NCBI RefSeq assembly: GCF_030709675.1
Contig: NZ_JAUZQD010000002.1
Location: 1 to 64,000 of the forward strand
From: Symbioplanes lichenis
GTDB lineage: Bacteria > Actinomycetota > Actinomycetes > Mycobacteriales > Micromonosporaceae
Direction of reading: 5' to 3'
DNA length: 64,000 bases
The notes under the pieces are model-generated. The model was given only the letters and a program-made list of their open reading frames with translations, had not been told where the DNA came from and ran no database searches. Position 1 is the first letter of the stretch, and every line of letters begins with the position of its first letter. Positions 17,593-26,051 of the stretch are shown here, in pieces. A program made the translations under genes and the position numbers.

Positions 17593-18321
17593 TCAGTTGA
17601 CCATGCCGCCGGTGGCGCGGATGTTCTGGCCGGTGACCCAGGCGGCGGACGGGCCCGCCAGCCACGTGACCACGGCGGCCACGTCGTCGGCGGTGCCGAT
17701 GCGGCCGAGCGGGGTCAGGGACCGGGCGCGGGCCAGCGTCTCGGGGGTGTGGACGCTACGGAGCATGTCGGTGTCGGTGGCGCCCGGAGAGACCGTGTTG
17801 ACGGTGATGCCTCGTTCGCCGAGCTCGGCGGCGGCGACGGCGGCGATCTGTTCCAGGGCCGCCTTGCTCGCGCAGTAGAGGGCCAGGCCCGGCCCGTGCA
17901 TGACCGTGTTGAGCGTGGAGACGGCGACGATCCGGCCACCGTCGTGCAGCAGACCGGTGGCCTCGCGCAGGGCCAGCAGCGGGAACAAGGTGTTGACCGT
18001 CAGCACCCGGTCGAAGTCGGCGACGGTGATGTCCTTGATCGGCGTCTGGTCGACGATGCCCGCGTTGAGGACCAGGATGTCGAGACCATCGTCCCGCACG
18101 GGCGCGAAGGCCGCCTCGATGGCGCCGGGCAAGGAGGCGGCGCCGGGGGAGGACTGGTCGGCCCGGACCGCGATCACGCCGTCCGGGTCGTCGGCGGCCG
18201 GCTGCTGCCGGTAGGTGTAGACCACGCGGGCGCCCGCCGCGACGAGGTGCCGGACGACGGCGTGACCGATGCCGCGCGAGCCGCCCGTGACGAGAGCCGT
18301 CTTGCCGGTGAGTGAGGCCAT
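17593..18321 (-). CDS. Short-chain dehydrogenase/reductase
   Basis: 242 residues, classical SDR. The nucleotide-binding motif TGGSRGIG is at residues 13-20 and the NAG motif is in ILVLNAGIV. The active site Ser in VAVSTLN and YCASK (Tyr/Lys) are intact. The C-terminal GRIGTADDVAAVVTWLAG, TGQNIRATGG is typical of 3-oxoacyl-ACP reductase-like members. Substrate unknown. The promoter is of the leaderless kind (TAGCGT box). The AraC regulator gene lies just upstream on the same strand. Confidence 0.9.
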   Translation of the reverse strand: MASLTGKTALVTGGSRGIGHAVVRHLVAAGARVVYTYRQQPAADDPDGVIAVRADQSSPGAASLPGAIEAAFAPVRDDGLDILVLNAGIVDQTPIKDITVADFDRVLTVNTLFPLLALREATGLLHDGGRIVAVSTLNTVMHGPGLALYCASKAALEQIAAVAAAELGERGITVNTVSPGATDTDMLRSVHTPETLARARSLTPLGRIGTADDVAAVVTWLAGPSAAWVTGQNIRATGGMVN

Positions 18322-18328
18322 GCCCGCG

Positions 18329-18334
18329 ACGCTA
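18329..18334 (-). promoter_or_regulatory. -10 element (TAGCGT) of a leaderless promoter for the SDR gene
   Basis: On the minus strand TAGCGT ends 7 bases before ATG 18321. It overlaps the 3' end of the upstream AraC gene. Confidence 0.5.
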
Positions 18335-19153
18335 GGTGCGTACCGTCCAATGGTCTTGAACGATTGCGCACAGCTCGCCCGGCGTCAGCCCGCCCAGCGC
18401 CCGCATCTCCCGCGTCAGGTGGGCCTGGTCGGCGAAGCCGGCCGCCGCGGCCGCTTCCGCCGGCCGGGAGCCGCTCGCGAGCAGCGCGGCGGCCCGCTGC
18501 AGCCGGGCGATCCGCGCGATCCTCCCGGGCGACAGGCCGAGCTGCTCGCGCACCACCAGCTCGAGACGCCGGCGGGAGACGCCCAGGCCCGCGGCGACCG
18601 CCCCGATGCGGAGCCGGCGATCGGCGTGCAGCCGGCGCCACGCGGTCATCAGCAGGTCGTCCGGCGCCGGGTCCAGCGCCGCCGTCAGCAGCTCGTCGAG
18701 CAGCGCCCACCGAGCGGGCCAGCCCGGCGCCGCGGCCAGTCGCTCACTCCACTCCCCGGCGCGCGCTCCGAGGACCGCCGCCAGGTCGAGCGTCTCCCCG
18801 GCCAGCTCACGCGCCGGTACGCCCAGCAGCCCGCGCACGCCCGCCGGGGTGAGGGCGACGCTGACTCCGTACCCCCAGGGGGTGCGGGTTTCGAGGTGGG
18901 CCTGCCCCCGCATGCCGGTGACCAGTCCCGAGCCGGTGCCGAAGTCGACGATCAGCGTGGTCGCCGTGATCGGCAGCAGCCGGTGCCCGACGCGCGCGGC
19001 GGCGGGGGAGCCGAAGCCGGAGTAGCCGAGCACGTGCCCGCGCAACCGCCGCGGCGGCGGGCCGAGGATCGACTCGCAGCCCACCGGCAGGCGCTGCGCC
19101 GGCATGGAGTGGATCAGCAGGGGACCGTCGCGATGGTCCATGATGGCAGCCAT
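18332..19153 (-). CDS. AraC-family transcriptional regulator
   Basis: 273 residues. The C-terminal HTH_18 domain contains LRIGAVAAGLGVSRRRLELV and the second helix-turn-helix ...AAAAAGFADQAHLTREMRAL with the conserved G/F and P (LGGLTPGEL). The N-terminal 150 residues are an effector domain of the DUF6597 kind. ATG 19153 is preferred because AGGAG stands 4 bases before it on the minus strand; later starts at 19141 or 19105 are possible. It probably controls the downstream SDR gene. Its start overlaps the divergent aminopeptidase start. Confidence 0.85.
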   Translation of the reverse strand: MAAIMDHRDGPLLIHSMPAQRLPVGCESILGPPPRRLRGHVLGYSGFGSPAAARVGHRLLPITATTLIVDFGTGSGLVTGMRGQAHLETRTPWGYGVSVALTPAGVRGLLGVPARELAGETLDLAAVLGARAGEWSERLAAAPGWPARWALLDELLTAALDPAPDDLLMTAWRRLHADRRLRIGAVAAGLGVSRRRLELVVREQLGLSPGRIARIARLQRAAALLASGSRPAEAAAAAGFADQAHLTREMRALGGLTPGELCAIVQDHWTVRT

Positions 19154-20342
19154 GACTCTCCTGGAGCGCTACGCGAACCTGGTCGTACGGGCCGGTGTCA
19201 ACCTACAGCCGGGGCAGGGCCTCGTGCTGGCCACGGACACCGCGCACCTGGAGATCGCGCGCGCTGTGACCGAGGCGGCCTATGCCGCCGGGGCCGCCTT
19301 CGTCGAGCCGGTCTTCGACGACGGGCCGATGCGCCGGTCCGCGCTCGACCACCTGAGCGTGGAGCAGCTGACCGCGGACCGGCCGTGGGTGCTGAGCCGC
19401 AACGCCGCGTGGGACGAGGCCGGCGTCGCCTTCATCGCGCTGGTCGGCAGCGACCCGGCGGTGTTCGAGGGCGCGGATCCGGCGTTGCTGGCGGCCCGGC
19501 GCCAGGAGGAGGCGCGCACGATGCGCAAGGTGGCCACCGGCACCGCCCATCGCTGGTCCGTCATCGGTGCCCCGAACCCGGGCTGGGCGCGGCAGATCTT
19601 CGGCGAGCCCGACACCGACCGGCTCTGGGAGGTCGTCGCCACGGCGCTGCGCCTCGACGATCCCGACCCGGTCGCGGCCTGGCGTGCACGGGCCGACGTG
19701 CTCGCGTCCCGCGCCGCGCGGCTGGACGCCCTGGAGCTGACCGAGGTGCGCTACACCGGCGACGGCACCGATCTGCGGGTCGGCCTGGTGCCGGGGTGCC
19801 GCTGGACCGGCGGCGGGCTGGTCGACGACGGCGGCACGCTCTTCATGCCCAACCTGCCGACCGAGGAGGTCTTCACCAGCCCGCACCGCGACCGCGCCGA
19901 GGGCACGATCCGCCTCACCAAGCCGGTCGTCGTGGCCGGGCAGCTGGTGACCGGGCTGCGGGCGACCTTCTCCGGCGGGCGGGTCACCGAGGTCACGGCC
20001 GACGCGGGCGCCGAGGTGGTCCGCGCGCAGCTCGACACCGACGAGGGCGCCCGGCGGCTGGGCGAGGTCTCGCTGGTCGACCGGGACAGCCGGATCGCCG
20101 CGGCGGGCATCGTCTTCCACAACACGCTCTTCGACGAGAACGCCGGCTGTCACGTGGCCTGGGGCAACAGCTTCGCCTTCGCGCTGCCGTCGCTCGACGC
20201 CGACCAGCGGCTCGCCGCGGGCCTCAACACCTCCCTGGTGCACACCGACGTCGTCATCGGCGGCGACGGGCTGACGGTCACCGCAACGGGCCGCGACGGC
20301 GAGGTCACGCTGCTGCGCGACGACGAGTGGGTGCTGCCCTAA
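19152..20342 (+). CDS. M29-family aminopeptidase
   Basis: 396 residues from ATG 19152. A CATGAT box 7 bases before suggests leaderless expression. It matches the thermophilic metallopeptidase family M29 (AmpS/AmpT-like): N-terminal LERYANLVVRAGVNLQPGQG; C-terminal metal-site motifs NLPTEEVFTSP, LGEVSLVD, FHNTLFDENAGCHVAWG and HTDVVIGG carry the Glu, His, Tyr-position and Asp ligands for two metal ions. It removes N-terminal residues from peptides in the cytoplasm. The 3' end overlaps the convergent nitroreductase gene by 4 bases. Confidence 0.92.
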   Translation: MTLLERYANLVVRAGVNLQPGQGLVLATDTAHLEIARAVTEAAYAAGAAFVEPVFDDGPMRRSALDHLSVEQLTADRPWVLSRNAAWDEAGVAFIALVGSDPAVFEGADPALLAARRQEEARTMRKVATGTAHRWSVIGAPNPGWARQIFGEPDTDRLWEVVATALRLDDPDPVAAWRARADVLASRAARLDALELTEVRYTGDGTDLRVGLVPGCRWTGGGLVDDGGTLFMPNLPTEEVFTSPHRDRAEGTIRLTKPVVVAGQLVTGLRATFSGGRVTEVTADAGAEVVRAQLDTDEGARRLGEVSLVDRDSRIAAAGIVFHNTLFDENAGCHVAWGNSFAFALPSLDADQRLAAGLNTSLVHTDVVIGGDGLTVTATGRDGEVTLLRDDEWVLP

Positions 20343-21133
20343 CGGGACGGCAGGCCCAGCTGCGCGAGCGTCTCGCGCAGCGTGTGCCGCCCGGCCATCG
20401 ACTCCGGCCCGCGCAGCCGGGCGAGCACGCGCGAGCTCCACGTGCCGGCCCCCCCGAAACGCCGGAAGTACGCCGCCAGCCGCTCGTCGTACACCGGAAT
20501 GTGCTCGTCGGCCGCGGCGGCGTCGTACTGCTCGTGGTGCAGCACGGCCGCCTGCGGCAGGCGGGGCTTGACGTCCGCCGCCTCGGCCGGGTCGGGCTCG
20601 CCGACCGCCAGCCCGAACGCGGCGACCGCGTGCGGCGGCAGGCTCAGCTCCGCCGCGATCTCGGCCGGATGGTTGCGCACCGCCCCGACGAACACGCTGC
20701 CGAGCCCGAGCGACTGGGCCGCCACGACCGCGTTCTGCGCGGCGAGCGCGGTGTCGACGAACCCGATGAGCGTCGTCTCCAGGTAGTCCGCCGCGTCCAG
20801 GGGCGTGCCCGCCGCCTCCGCCAGCCGCCGCGCCCGCGACAGATCCGCGACCCACACGAGGAAGAGCGGCGCCCGCGCCACGAACTCCTGCGCCCCGGCC
20901 AGCTCGGCCAGCCGCGCCTTCCGCCCCGGATCCCGCACGGCGACGACACTCCACGGCTGCAGGTTCGACGAGGTGGCCGCCGACTGGGCCGCCGCGACGA
21001 GCGCGGCGAGCTCGGCGTCGCTCACGGGCCGGTCGGTGAACTCGCGCACCGACCGGCGCGCCAGCTGAAGCTCCAGCACATCGGTGGAGACGCCGAGATC
21101 GAGGGGTACGCCGTAGCGCGCGGAAGCAGTCAT
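20339..21133 (-). CDS. NfsA/nitroreductase-family FMN oxidoreductase
   Basis: 264 residues from ATG 21133; an in-frame upstream extension to 21220 has no RBS. ARRSVREFTDRPV (FMN phosphate-binding Arg), SAATSSNLQPWSVVAV, AAQNAVVAAQSLGLGSVFVG and FGLAVGEPD are classical NfsA/FRP motifs. It reduces nitro compounds, quinones or flavins with NAD(P)H. Physiological substrate unknown. It is divergent from the ChoD-like oxidase. Confidence 0.9.
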   Translation of the reverse strand: MTASARYGVPLDLGVSTDVLELQLARRSVREFTDRPVSDAELAALVAAAQSAATSSNLQPWSVVAVRDPGRKARLAELAGAQEFVARAPLFLVWVADLSRARRLAEAAGTPLDAADYLETTLIGFVDTALAAQNAVVAAQSLGLGSVFVGAVRNHPAEIAAELSLPPHAVAAFGLAVGEPDPAEAADVKPRLPQAAVLHHEQYDAAAADEHIPVYDERLAAYFRRFGGAGTWSSRVLARLRGPESMAGRHTLRETLAQLGLPSR

Positions 21134-21191
21134 CGAGGAGCAACTGTATCCGCGGTTGACAGCCCGGCGGCGGCGGTGCGACGGTCGGCGG

Positions 21192-22856
21192 ATGGCGTAC
21201 GACTTCGACGTGCTCGTCATCGGGTCGGGGTTCGGTGGGTCGGTGAGCGCGTTGCGGCTGACCGAGAAGGGCTATCGCGTCGGGGTGCTGGAGTCCGGGC
21301 GGCGGTTCGCGGACGCGGACTTCGCGAAGACGTCGTGGCGGGTGCGCGACTATCTGTGGGCGCCGGCGCTCGGGTGCTACGGGATTCTGCGGCTCACGAT
21401 GCTGCGCGACGTGCTCGTGCTGTCCGGGGCGGGCGTCGGCGGGGGATCGCTCGGCTATGCCAACACGCTCTACGAGCCGCCGGACACGTTCTACGCCGAT
21501 CCGCGGTGGGCGGGGCCGGGCGACTGGAAGGCGGAGCTCGCACCGTGGTTCGACCAGGCGTCGCGGATGCTCGGCGTGGTGACCAGTCCGCTGACCACGC
21601 GCGCGGACGTGGTGCTGCGCGAGGTGGCCGCCGAGCTCGGGGTCGGGCCCACCTATCGGCGTACGCCGGTCGGGGTGCTCTTCGCCCGCGAGGGTGAACG
21701 CGGCGGGCAGCCGGTGCCGGATCCGTTCTTCGGCGGCGCGGGTCCCGGGCGGCACACGTGCACGACGTGCGGCTCGTGCATGACCGGATGCCGGGTCGGC
21801 GCCAAGAACACGCTCGTCAAGAACTACCTGTGGCTGGCGGAACGAGCCGGCGCCACGGTGTGGCCACGGACGACCGTGACGTCGATCCGGCCGGTCGCCG
21901 GCGGATACGTCGTGCGGGCCACCGGGCGGCGCACCTTCACGGCCCGGCAGGTGATCGTCGCGGCCGGCGCGCTCGGGACCCAACGGCTGCTGCTGCGGAT
22001 GCGGGACAAGGGGCTGCTGCCGCATCTGTCGCCCCGGCTCGGGGAGCTCACGCGCACGAACTCGGAGTCCATCGTGGGCGCTCGGGCCCGTACGGAGAAG
22101 GGGTTGCACCGGGGGATCGCCATCACCTCGTCGATCCATCCGGATCCGGTGACCCACATCGAGCCGTTCCGCTACGGTCCGGGCAGCAATCTGCTCGCCG
22201 CGCTCGCGACCGCGCTCGTCGGCGACACCGGGCGGCGGCCGCGCTGGCTCGCTGCCGTGGCGACGGTCCTGCGGGCGGGCCGCGACCTTCCCCTGTACGT
22301 CTCCCCGCGCCGCTGGTCGGACCAGAGCATCGCCTTGCTGGGCATGCAGACACTCGACAACTCGCTGACGCTGGTCCGCCGGCGCGGGCGCCTCACGAGC
22401 CGGCCCGGCATCGGCGCGCCCAACCCCGTCTCGGTCCCGGCCGCCCACGACGTCGCCCGGCGCGTCGCGGCGAAGATCGGCGGCGTGCCGATGGGCTCGG
22501 TCACCGAACTCGCCGGGCGCCCGATCACCGCGCACTTCCTCGGCGGCTGCACGATCGGATCCAGTCCCGCCTCAGGTGTGTGCGATCCCTATCAACGGGT
22601 GTACGGACATCCGGGCTTGCACATAGTCGACGGTTCGGTGCTTCCGGCCAATCCGGGCGTCAACCCGTCCCTCACCATCACCGCCCTCGCCGAGCGCGCC
22701 CTCGCGTTGTGGCCGAACCACGGCGACCCGGATCCACGCCCGCCGCTCGGGGATCCCTACGAGCCGGTGCCGCCGGTCGCGCCGCGCCACCCGGCCGTGC
22801 CCGCGACCGCGCCGGGCGCCCTACGCCTGGGCGATGGCCCGGGCCACGCGGCGTGA
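21192..22856 (+). CDS. GMC oxidoreductase, cholesterol-oxidase (ChoD)-like
   Basis: 554 residues. ATG 21192 is chosen because the FAD motif begins at once: DVLVIGSGFGGSVSALRL. A Cys-rich segment CTTCGSCMTGCRVGAKNTLV near residue 200 is characteristic of the actinobacterial ChoD-like subgroup rather than classical ChoA. The C-terminal GMC domain has HFLGGCTIG and HIVDGSVLPANPGVNPSLTI. Likely a membrane-associated FAD-dependent oxidoreductase acting on a hydrophobic alcohol; for this subgroup the sterol activity itself is not proven. The Pro-rich tail overlaps the convergent monooxygenase gene by 36 bases. Confidence 0.88.
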   Translation: MAYDFDVLVIGSGFGGSVSALRLTEKGYRVGVLESGRRFADADFAKTSWRVRDYLWAPALGCYGILRLTMLRDVLVLSGAGVGGGSLGYANTLYEPPDTFYADPRWAGPGDWKAELAPWFDQASRMLGVVTSPLTTRADVVLREVAAELGVGPTYRRTPVGVLFAREGERGGQPVPDPFFGGAGPGRHTCTTCGSCMTGCRVGAKNTLVKNYLWLAERAGATVWPRTTVTSIRPVAGGYVVRATGRRTFTARQVIVAAGALGTQRLLLRMRDKGLLPHLSPRLGELTRTNSESIVGARARTEKGLHRGIAITSSIHPDPVTHIEPFRYGPGSNLLAALATALVGDTGRRPRWLAAVATVLRAGRDLPLYVSPRRWSDQSIALLGMQTLDNSLTLVRRRGRLTSRPGIGAPNPVSVPAAHDVARRVAAKIGGVPMGSVTELAGRPITAHFLGGCTIGSSPASGVCDPYQRVYGHPGLHIVDGSVLPANPGVNPSLTITALAERALALWPNHGDPDPRPPLGDPYEPVPPVAPRHPAVPATAPGALRLGDGPGHAA

Positions 22857-23939
22857 CTCCAGCGCGCCCTGGCGCAGCATGCCGCCCAGCGTGACGTCGT
22901 AGCCCACGAAGTAGAGCCCGGGCCGGGCCGCCGCACCCCCGTGCACGTGCGGCACGCCGGTCTCGTCGAACAGCGCCGGATCGTCGAACAGGTCGCGCAG
23001 CCCGGTGCCGTAGCCGGTGGCGGCGATGACCGCGTCCGGCTGGACGCTCGTGCCGTCGGCCAGCAGCACGGACGACTCGGTGAAGCGCTCCACGGCGGCG
23101 ACCGGGCGGACCCGGCCGGCCCGGACGTCGCGCACGATGCCGACGTCCTGCAACGGCACGTAGCGCTCGGTGCGCAGCCGGGTCTTCAGGCCCGTGGCGG
23201 GGCGCGGGATCCCGTAGGGGCGAAGGTCGGGAATCTCGGCCCGGGACTGGGCGGCGGCCATCGCGTTGAACATCGGCTCGGGCAGCCACCCGCCCAGCAG
23301 GACGCCGCTGAGCTGCGCCGGCCAGCCCGCGGTCTGGCGCCGGACGATCTGCGGCGGGGTGCGGATCGCCAGGCTGACCGCCGCCGCGCCGCCCGCCGCG
23401 AGGTCCGAGGCGATCTCGGCGCCGCTGTTGCCCGGGCCGACCACGAGCACGTCCTTGCCCCGGAACGGCTCGGCGTTGCGATAGTCCGCCGAGTGCGTCA
23501 GCTCGCCCGTCCACTGCTCGCGACCGGGCCACGGCGGCACCACCGGCGTGTGGAGATAGCCGGTCGCCACGACGAGAGTCCGCGCCGCCTGCTCGGATCC
23601 GTCGAGCAGACGCAGGATCCAGCCGTCGGCGCCCGCCTTGACCCCGGTGACGGTGGTGCCCGTGCGCACGTCCAGACCGAAACGATCGGCGTACGCCTCC
23701 AGATAGCGCACCAGGTCGTCCCGGCGCACCCAGCGCCCGTACGCCCGGGGGATCGGGAATCCCGGCAGGCCGGACAGCCGGCGGGTGGTGTGCAGCTTGA
23801 GCCGGTCGTAGCGGCCCCGCCAGCTCGAGGCGACCCCCGGGCCGCGCTCGAGCACGACCGGCTCGACGCCCCGCGACTTGAGCTGGGCGGCCACGGCGAG
23901 ACCGGCGGCACCGGCTCCCAGCACGATCACGTCGGACAC
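22821..23939 (-). CDS. Flavin-containing monooxygenase-like NAD(P)/FAD oxidoreductase
   Basis: 372 residues, GTG start preceded by GGGAG. FAD motif VIVLGAGAAGLAVAAQL at residues 4-20, then SSWRGRYDRLKLHTTRRLSG typical of the CzcO/YdiT and flavin-monooxygenase group. A second Rossmann motif VLVVGPGNSGAEIA (NADPH) and ATGYLHTPV follow. Likely oxygenates or oxidises a small organic substrate. It lies 21 bases downstream of the TetR gene on the same strand and probably shares its transcript. Confidence 0.88.
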   Translation of the reverse strand: MSDVIVLGAGAAGLAVAAQLKSRGVEPVVLERGPGVASSWRGRYDRLKLHTTRRLSGLPGFPIPRAYGRWVRRDDLVRYLEAYADRFGLDVRTGTTVTGVKAGADGWILRLLDGSEQAARTLVVATGYLHTPVVPPWPGREQWTGELTHSADYRNAEPFRGKDVLVVGPGNSGAEIASDLAAGGAAAVSLAIRTPPQIVRRQTAGWPAQLSGVLLGGWLPEPMFNAMAAAQSRAEIPDLRPYGIPRPATGLKTRLRTERYVPLQDVGIVRDVRAGRVRPVAAVERFTESSVLLADGTSVQPDAVIAATGYGTGLRDLFDDPALFDETGVPHVHGGAAARPGLYFVGYDVTLGGMLRQGALESRRVARAIAQA

Positions 23940-23960
23940 GGTGTCTCCCGTCGCTTGTGG

Positions 23961-24518
23961 TCAGCGCAGCCGCTCGGCGATGGCGGTCACGGTGTCCAGC
24001 ACCAGCGTGCGATCCAGGAGCTTACGCTCGTACGCCTGGTGGATCGACCAGCCCTCGATCAAGGCGTCGATCGCCCGGCTCGCCCGCTCCGAGAAGTGCG
24101 TCCGGAGGCTGGCGTGACTGCGGGCGATCCACCGGCGGCCGGTCTCCGCCACGGTCGCGTTGTGGTTCGCGTAGGCGTACATCTCGTAGATCAGCGTCTG
24201 CTCGCGCTCGGTCGCGTACTCGTCGCCGCAGATGAGATCGGTCACGGCCGCGCACGCGGCAGCGAGGTCCGGGGCCGCGGCGAGGGCGGCCCCGTAGCGC
24301 TCGGACATCGACTCGCCGAGATGGGCGAACGCCTGCTCGAGGATCGCGTCGAGGCTCTCGAAGTGGTAGGTGAGCGAGCCCAGCGGCACGCCGGCCTGCT
24401 CGGCGATGCGGCGGTGGGTGGTGCGGTGCACGCCGTGGCCCGCGATCACCACCAGGGCGGCGTCGAGGATGCGCTGCTTGCGCTGGGGGTCGTTGGCGAC
24501 CCGCCGGGCCCCGGCCAT
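23961..24518 (-). CDS. TetR-family transcriptional repressor
   Basis: 185 residues; GAGGAGG precedes the ATG. The helix-turn-helix is at residues 14-57 (RILDAALVVIAGHGVHRTTH, RRIAEQAGVPLGSLTYHFES). The C-terminal ligand domain is alpha-helical. An 8-bp-arm palindrome stands 32 bases upstream of its start, between it and the divergent MFS gene. It therefore probably represses itself, the MFS transporter and the downstream monooxygenase, and releases on binding a transported compound. Confidence 0.92.
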   Translation of the reverse strand: MAGARRVANDPQRKQRILDAALVVIAGHGVHRTTHRRIAEQAGVPLGSLTYHFESLDAILEQAFAHLGESMSERYGAALAAAPDLAAACAAVTDLICGDEYATEREQTLIYEMYAYANHNATVAETGRRWIARSHASLRTHFSERASRAIDALIEGWSIHQAYERKLLDRTLVLDTVTAIAERLR

Positions 24519-24550
24519 GTGATCCTCCTCGCGGCGGCGCCGCCGGAAAG

Positions 24551-24568
24551 TGTGTACGTTCGTACACA
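24551..24568. promoter_or_regulatory. TetR operator palindrome
   Basis: TGTGTACGTTCGTACACA: two exact 8-bp arms about a 2-bp centre, in the 86-base gap between the divergent TetR and MFS genes. Its placement and symmetry fit the TetR operator. Confidence 0.8.
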
Positions 24569-24604
24569 GATTACGTCGTGCAGGGTTTTGCGCAGGGAGA
24601 TCCT

Positions 24605-25789
24605 ATGGACATCGCCACCGCCCGGCGCCGGGCCGCGCTCTTCGCGCTGTTCTTCGTGCCCGGGCTGGGCATCTCGTCGTGGGTCACCCGCACCCCGGCG
24701 ATCCGCGACCTGCTCGGCGCGTCGACGGCCGAGATGGGCCTCGTGCTCTTCGGCCTGTCGGCGGGCTCCATGGCCGGCATCCTCAGCTCCGGCCTGCTCG
24801 TGCGCAGATTCGGCACCCGCCCGGTCATCGCCGCCGGCGCCCTGGCCGCCGTGGTGAGCCTCTTCGTCATCGGCGGCGGCGCGGCGCTGTCGCAGAGCCT
24901 CGTCGTGGCGGCCGGGCTGTTCCTCTTCGGGCTGGGCGTGGGCGGCGGCGAGGTCGGCATGAACGTCGAGGGCGCCGCCGTCGAGCGCATCATCGACCGG
25001 CCGGTGCTGCCGACGCTGCACGGCTTCTTCAGCTTCGGCACGGTGATCGGCGCCCTGGCCGGCATGCTCCTCACCGCCGTCGACTTCCCGGTGCAGTGGC
25101 ACCTCGTCGCCGTCGGCGTGCTCACCCTGCCCGTCGCCCTGGTCGCCATCCGCCAGATCCCGGCGGGCACCGGCCGCGCCGAGGGCCGGGCCACGACCAA
25201 GGGCGCCCCGGTCTGGCGCGACACCCGGCTGCTGCTGATCGGCGTCATCGTCCTCGCCATGGCCCTCGCCGAAGGCGCCGCCAACGACTGGCTGCCCCTC
25301 ATCATGGTCGACGGCCACGGCTTCGACGCGGCCTGGGGCTCCGCCGTCTACGTCGTCTTCGCCGCGGCCATGACCATCGGCCGCTTCGGCGGCAACTGGT
25401 TCCTCGACCGCTTCGGCCGCGCGGCCGTCCTGTGCGCCAGCGCGATCGTCGGAGGCGCGGGCCTCGCCCTCGTCATCTTCGTCGACAACAAGATCGTGGC
25501 GGCGGCGTCGGTCCTGCTCTGGGGCCTCGGCGCGGCGCTGGGCTTCCCCGTGGCCCTGTCCGCCGCCGGCGACTCGGGCGAGAATGCGACGGCCCGCGTG
25601 TCCCTGGTCGCGACGGTCGGCTACGTGGCCTTCCTGGTCGGGCCGCCGGCGCTCGGCTTCCTCGGCGAGCACTACGGGCTGCGCGGGGCGATGATCGCCG
25701 TGCTGGCCCTGGTCGCCGTGGCCGTGGTGGCCGCCCCGGCGTTGCGTACGCCGGCGGCCGAGCCCGAACGCGAGCCCGAGCCGGCCTGA
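24605..25789 (+). CDS. MFS transporter
   Basis: 394 residues from ATG 24605, preceded by AGGGAGA. About 12 membrane helices. The cytoplasmic A-loop region is RRFGTRPV between helices 2 and 3; LDRFGRAAVL is the equivalent in the second half. It resembles the YbjJ/fucose-permease-like branch (FFVPGLGISSWVTRTPAIRD; GGGEVGMNVEGAAVER; HGFFSFGTVIGAL). Probably an exporter or sugar-type permease controlled by the divergent TetR. Confidence 0.9.
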   Translation: MDIATARRRAALFALFFVPGLGISSWVTRTPAIRDLLGASTAEMGLVLFGLSAGSMAGILSSGLLVRRFGTRPVIAAGALAAVVSLFVIGGGAALSQSLVVAAGLFLFGLGVGGGEVGMNVEGAAVERIIDRPVLPTLHGFFSFGTVIGALAGMLLTAVDFPVQWHLVAVGVLTLPVALVAIRQIPAGTGRAEGRATTKGAPVWRDTRLLLIGVIVLAMALAEGAANDWLPLIMVDGHGFDAAWGSAVYVVFAAAMTIGRFGGNWFLDRFGRAAVLCASAIVGGAGLALVIFVDNKIVAAASVLLWGLGAALGFPVALSAAGDSGENATARVSLVATVGYVAFLVGPPALGFLGEHYGLRGAMIAVLALVAVAVVAAPALRTPAAEPEREPEPA

Positions 25790-26038
25790 TCAGGCCCGGT
25801 GCCGCGGCTTGCGGCGCCGGGTCACCGGGCGCCCGTTCCAGGTGACCCGGAAGCGGCTTCCCCGCACGCCCACCGGCACCGGCTCGACAGCAACACGCGG
25901 CGCCAGCTTGGACAAGGTGATCAGCGTGCCCCCGATGACGGCAGCGGCGATCCCCAGCCACACCAGGTTGAGCGCGGTCATCGTCACGCCGCCGAGCGTC
26001 AGCCCGATCCCGGTCCGGGGCAACATTCCGTGATACAT
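25790..26038 (-). CDS. Small membrane protein with N-terminal LPRTG sequence
   Basis: 82 residues; GAAGAGA precedes the ATG. MYHGMLPRTGIG is followed by a hydrophobic segment (residues about 21-43), then a basic tail ending RRRKPRHRA. LPxTG plus hydrophobic helix plus Arg-rich end is the order of a sortase sorting signal, but here it lies at the N-terminus of a tiny protein with nothing to anchor. It begins 13 bases after the GT2 gene on the same strand, so the two are probably one operon. Function unknown. Confidence 0.6.
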   Translation of the reverse strand: MYHGMLPRTGIGLTLGGVTMTALNLVWLGIAAAVIGGTLITLSKLAPRVAVEPVPVGVRGSRFRVTWNGRPVTRRRKPRHRA

Positions 26039-26051
26039 AGCGGTCTCTTCT

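Noticed and set aside
18269..21697. Plus-strand frame of over 1100 codons
   Set aside because: It overlaps four well-supported genes in both orientations, and its translation has shadow composition with no recognisable fold.
19203..22535. Very long open frame on the minus strand (about 1100 codons)
   Set aside because: It is antisense to the aminopeptidase and ChoD-like genes, is rich in Arg/Gly/Pro/Ala and has no domain. In high-GC DNA the frame opposite the wobble position lacks stops.
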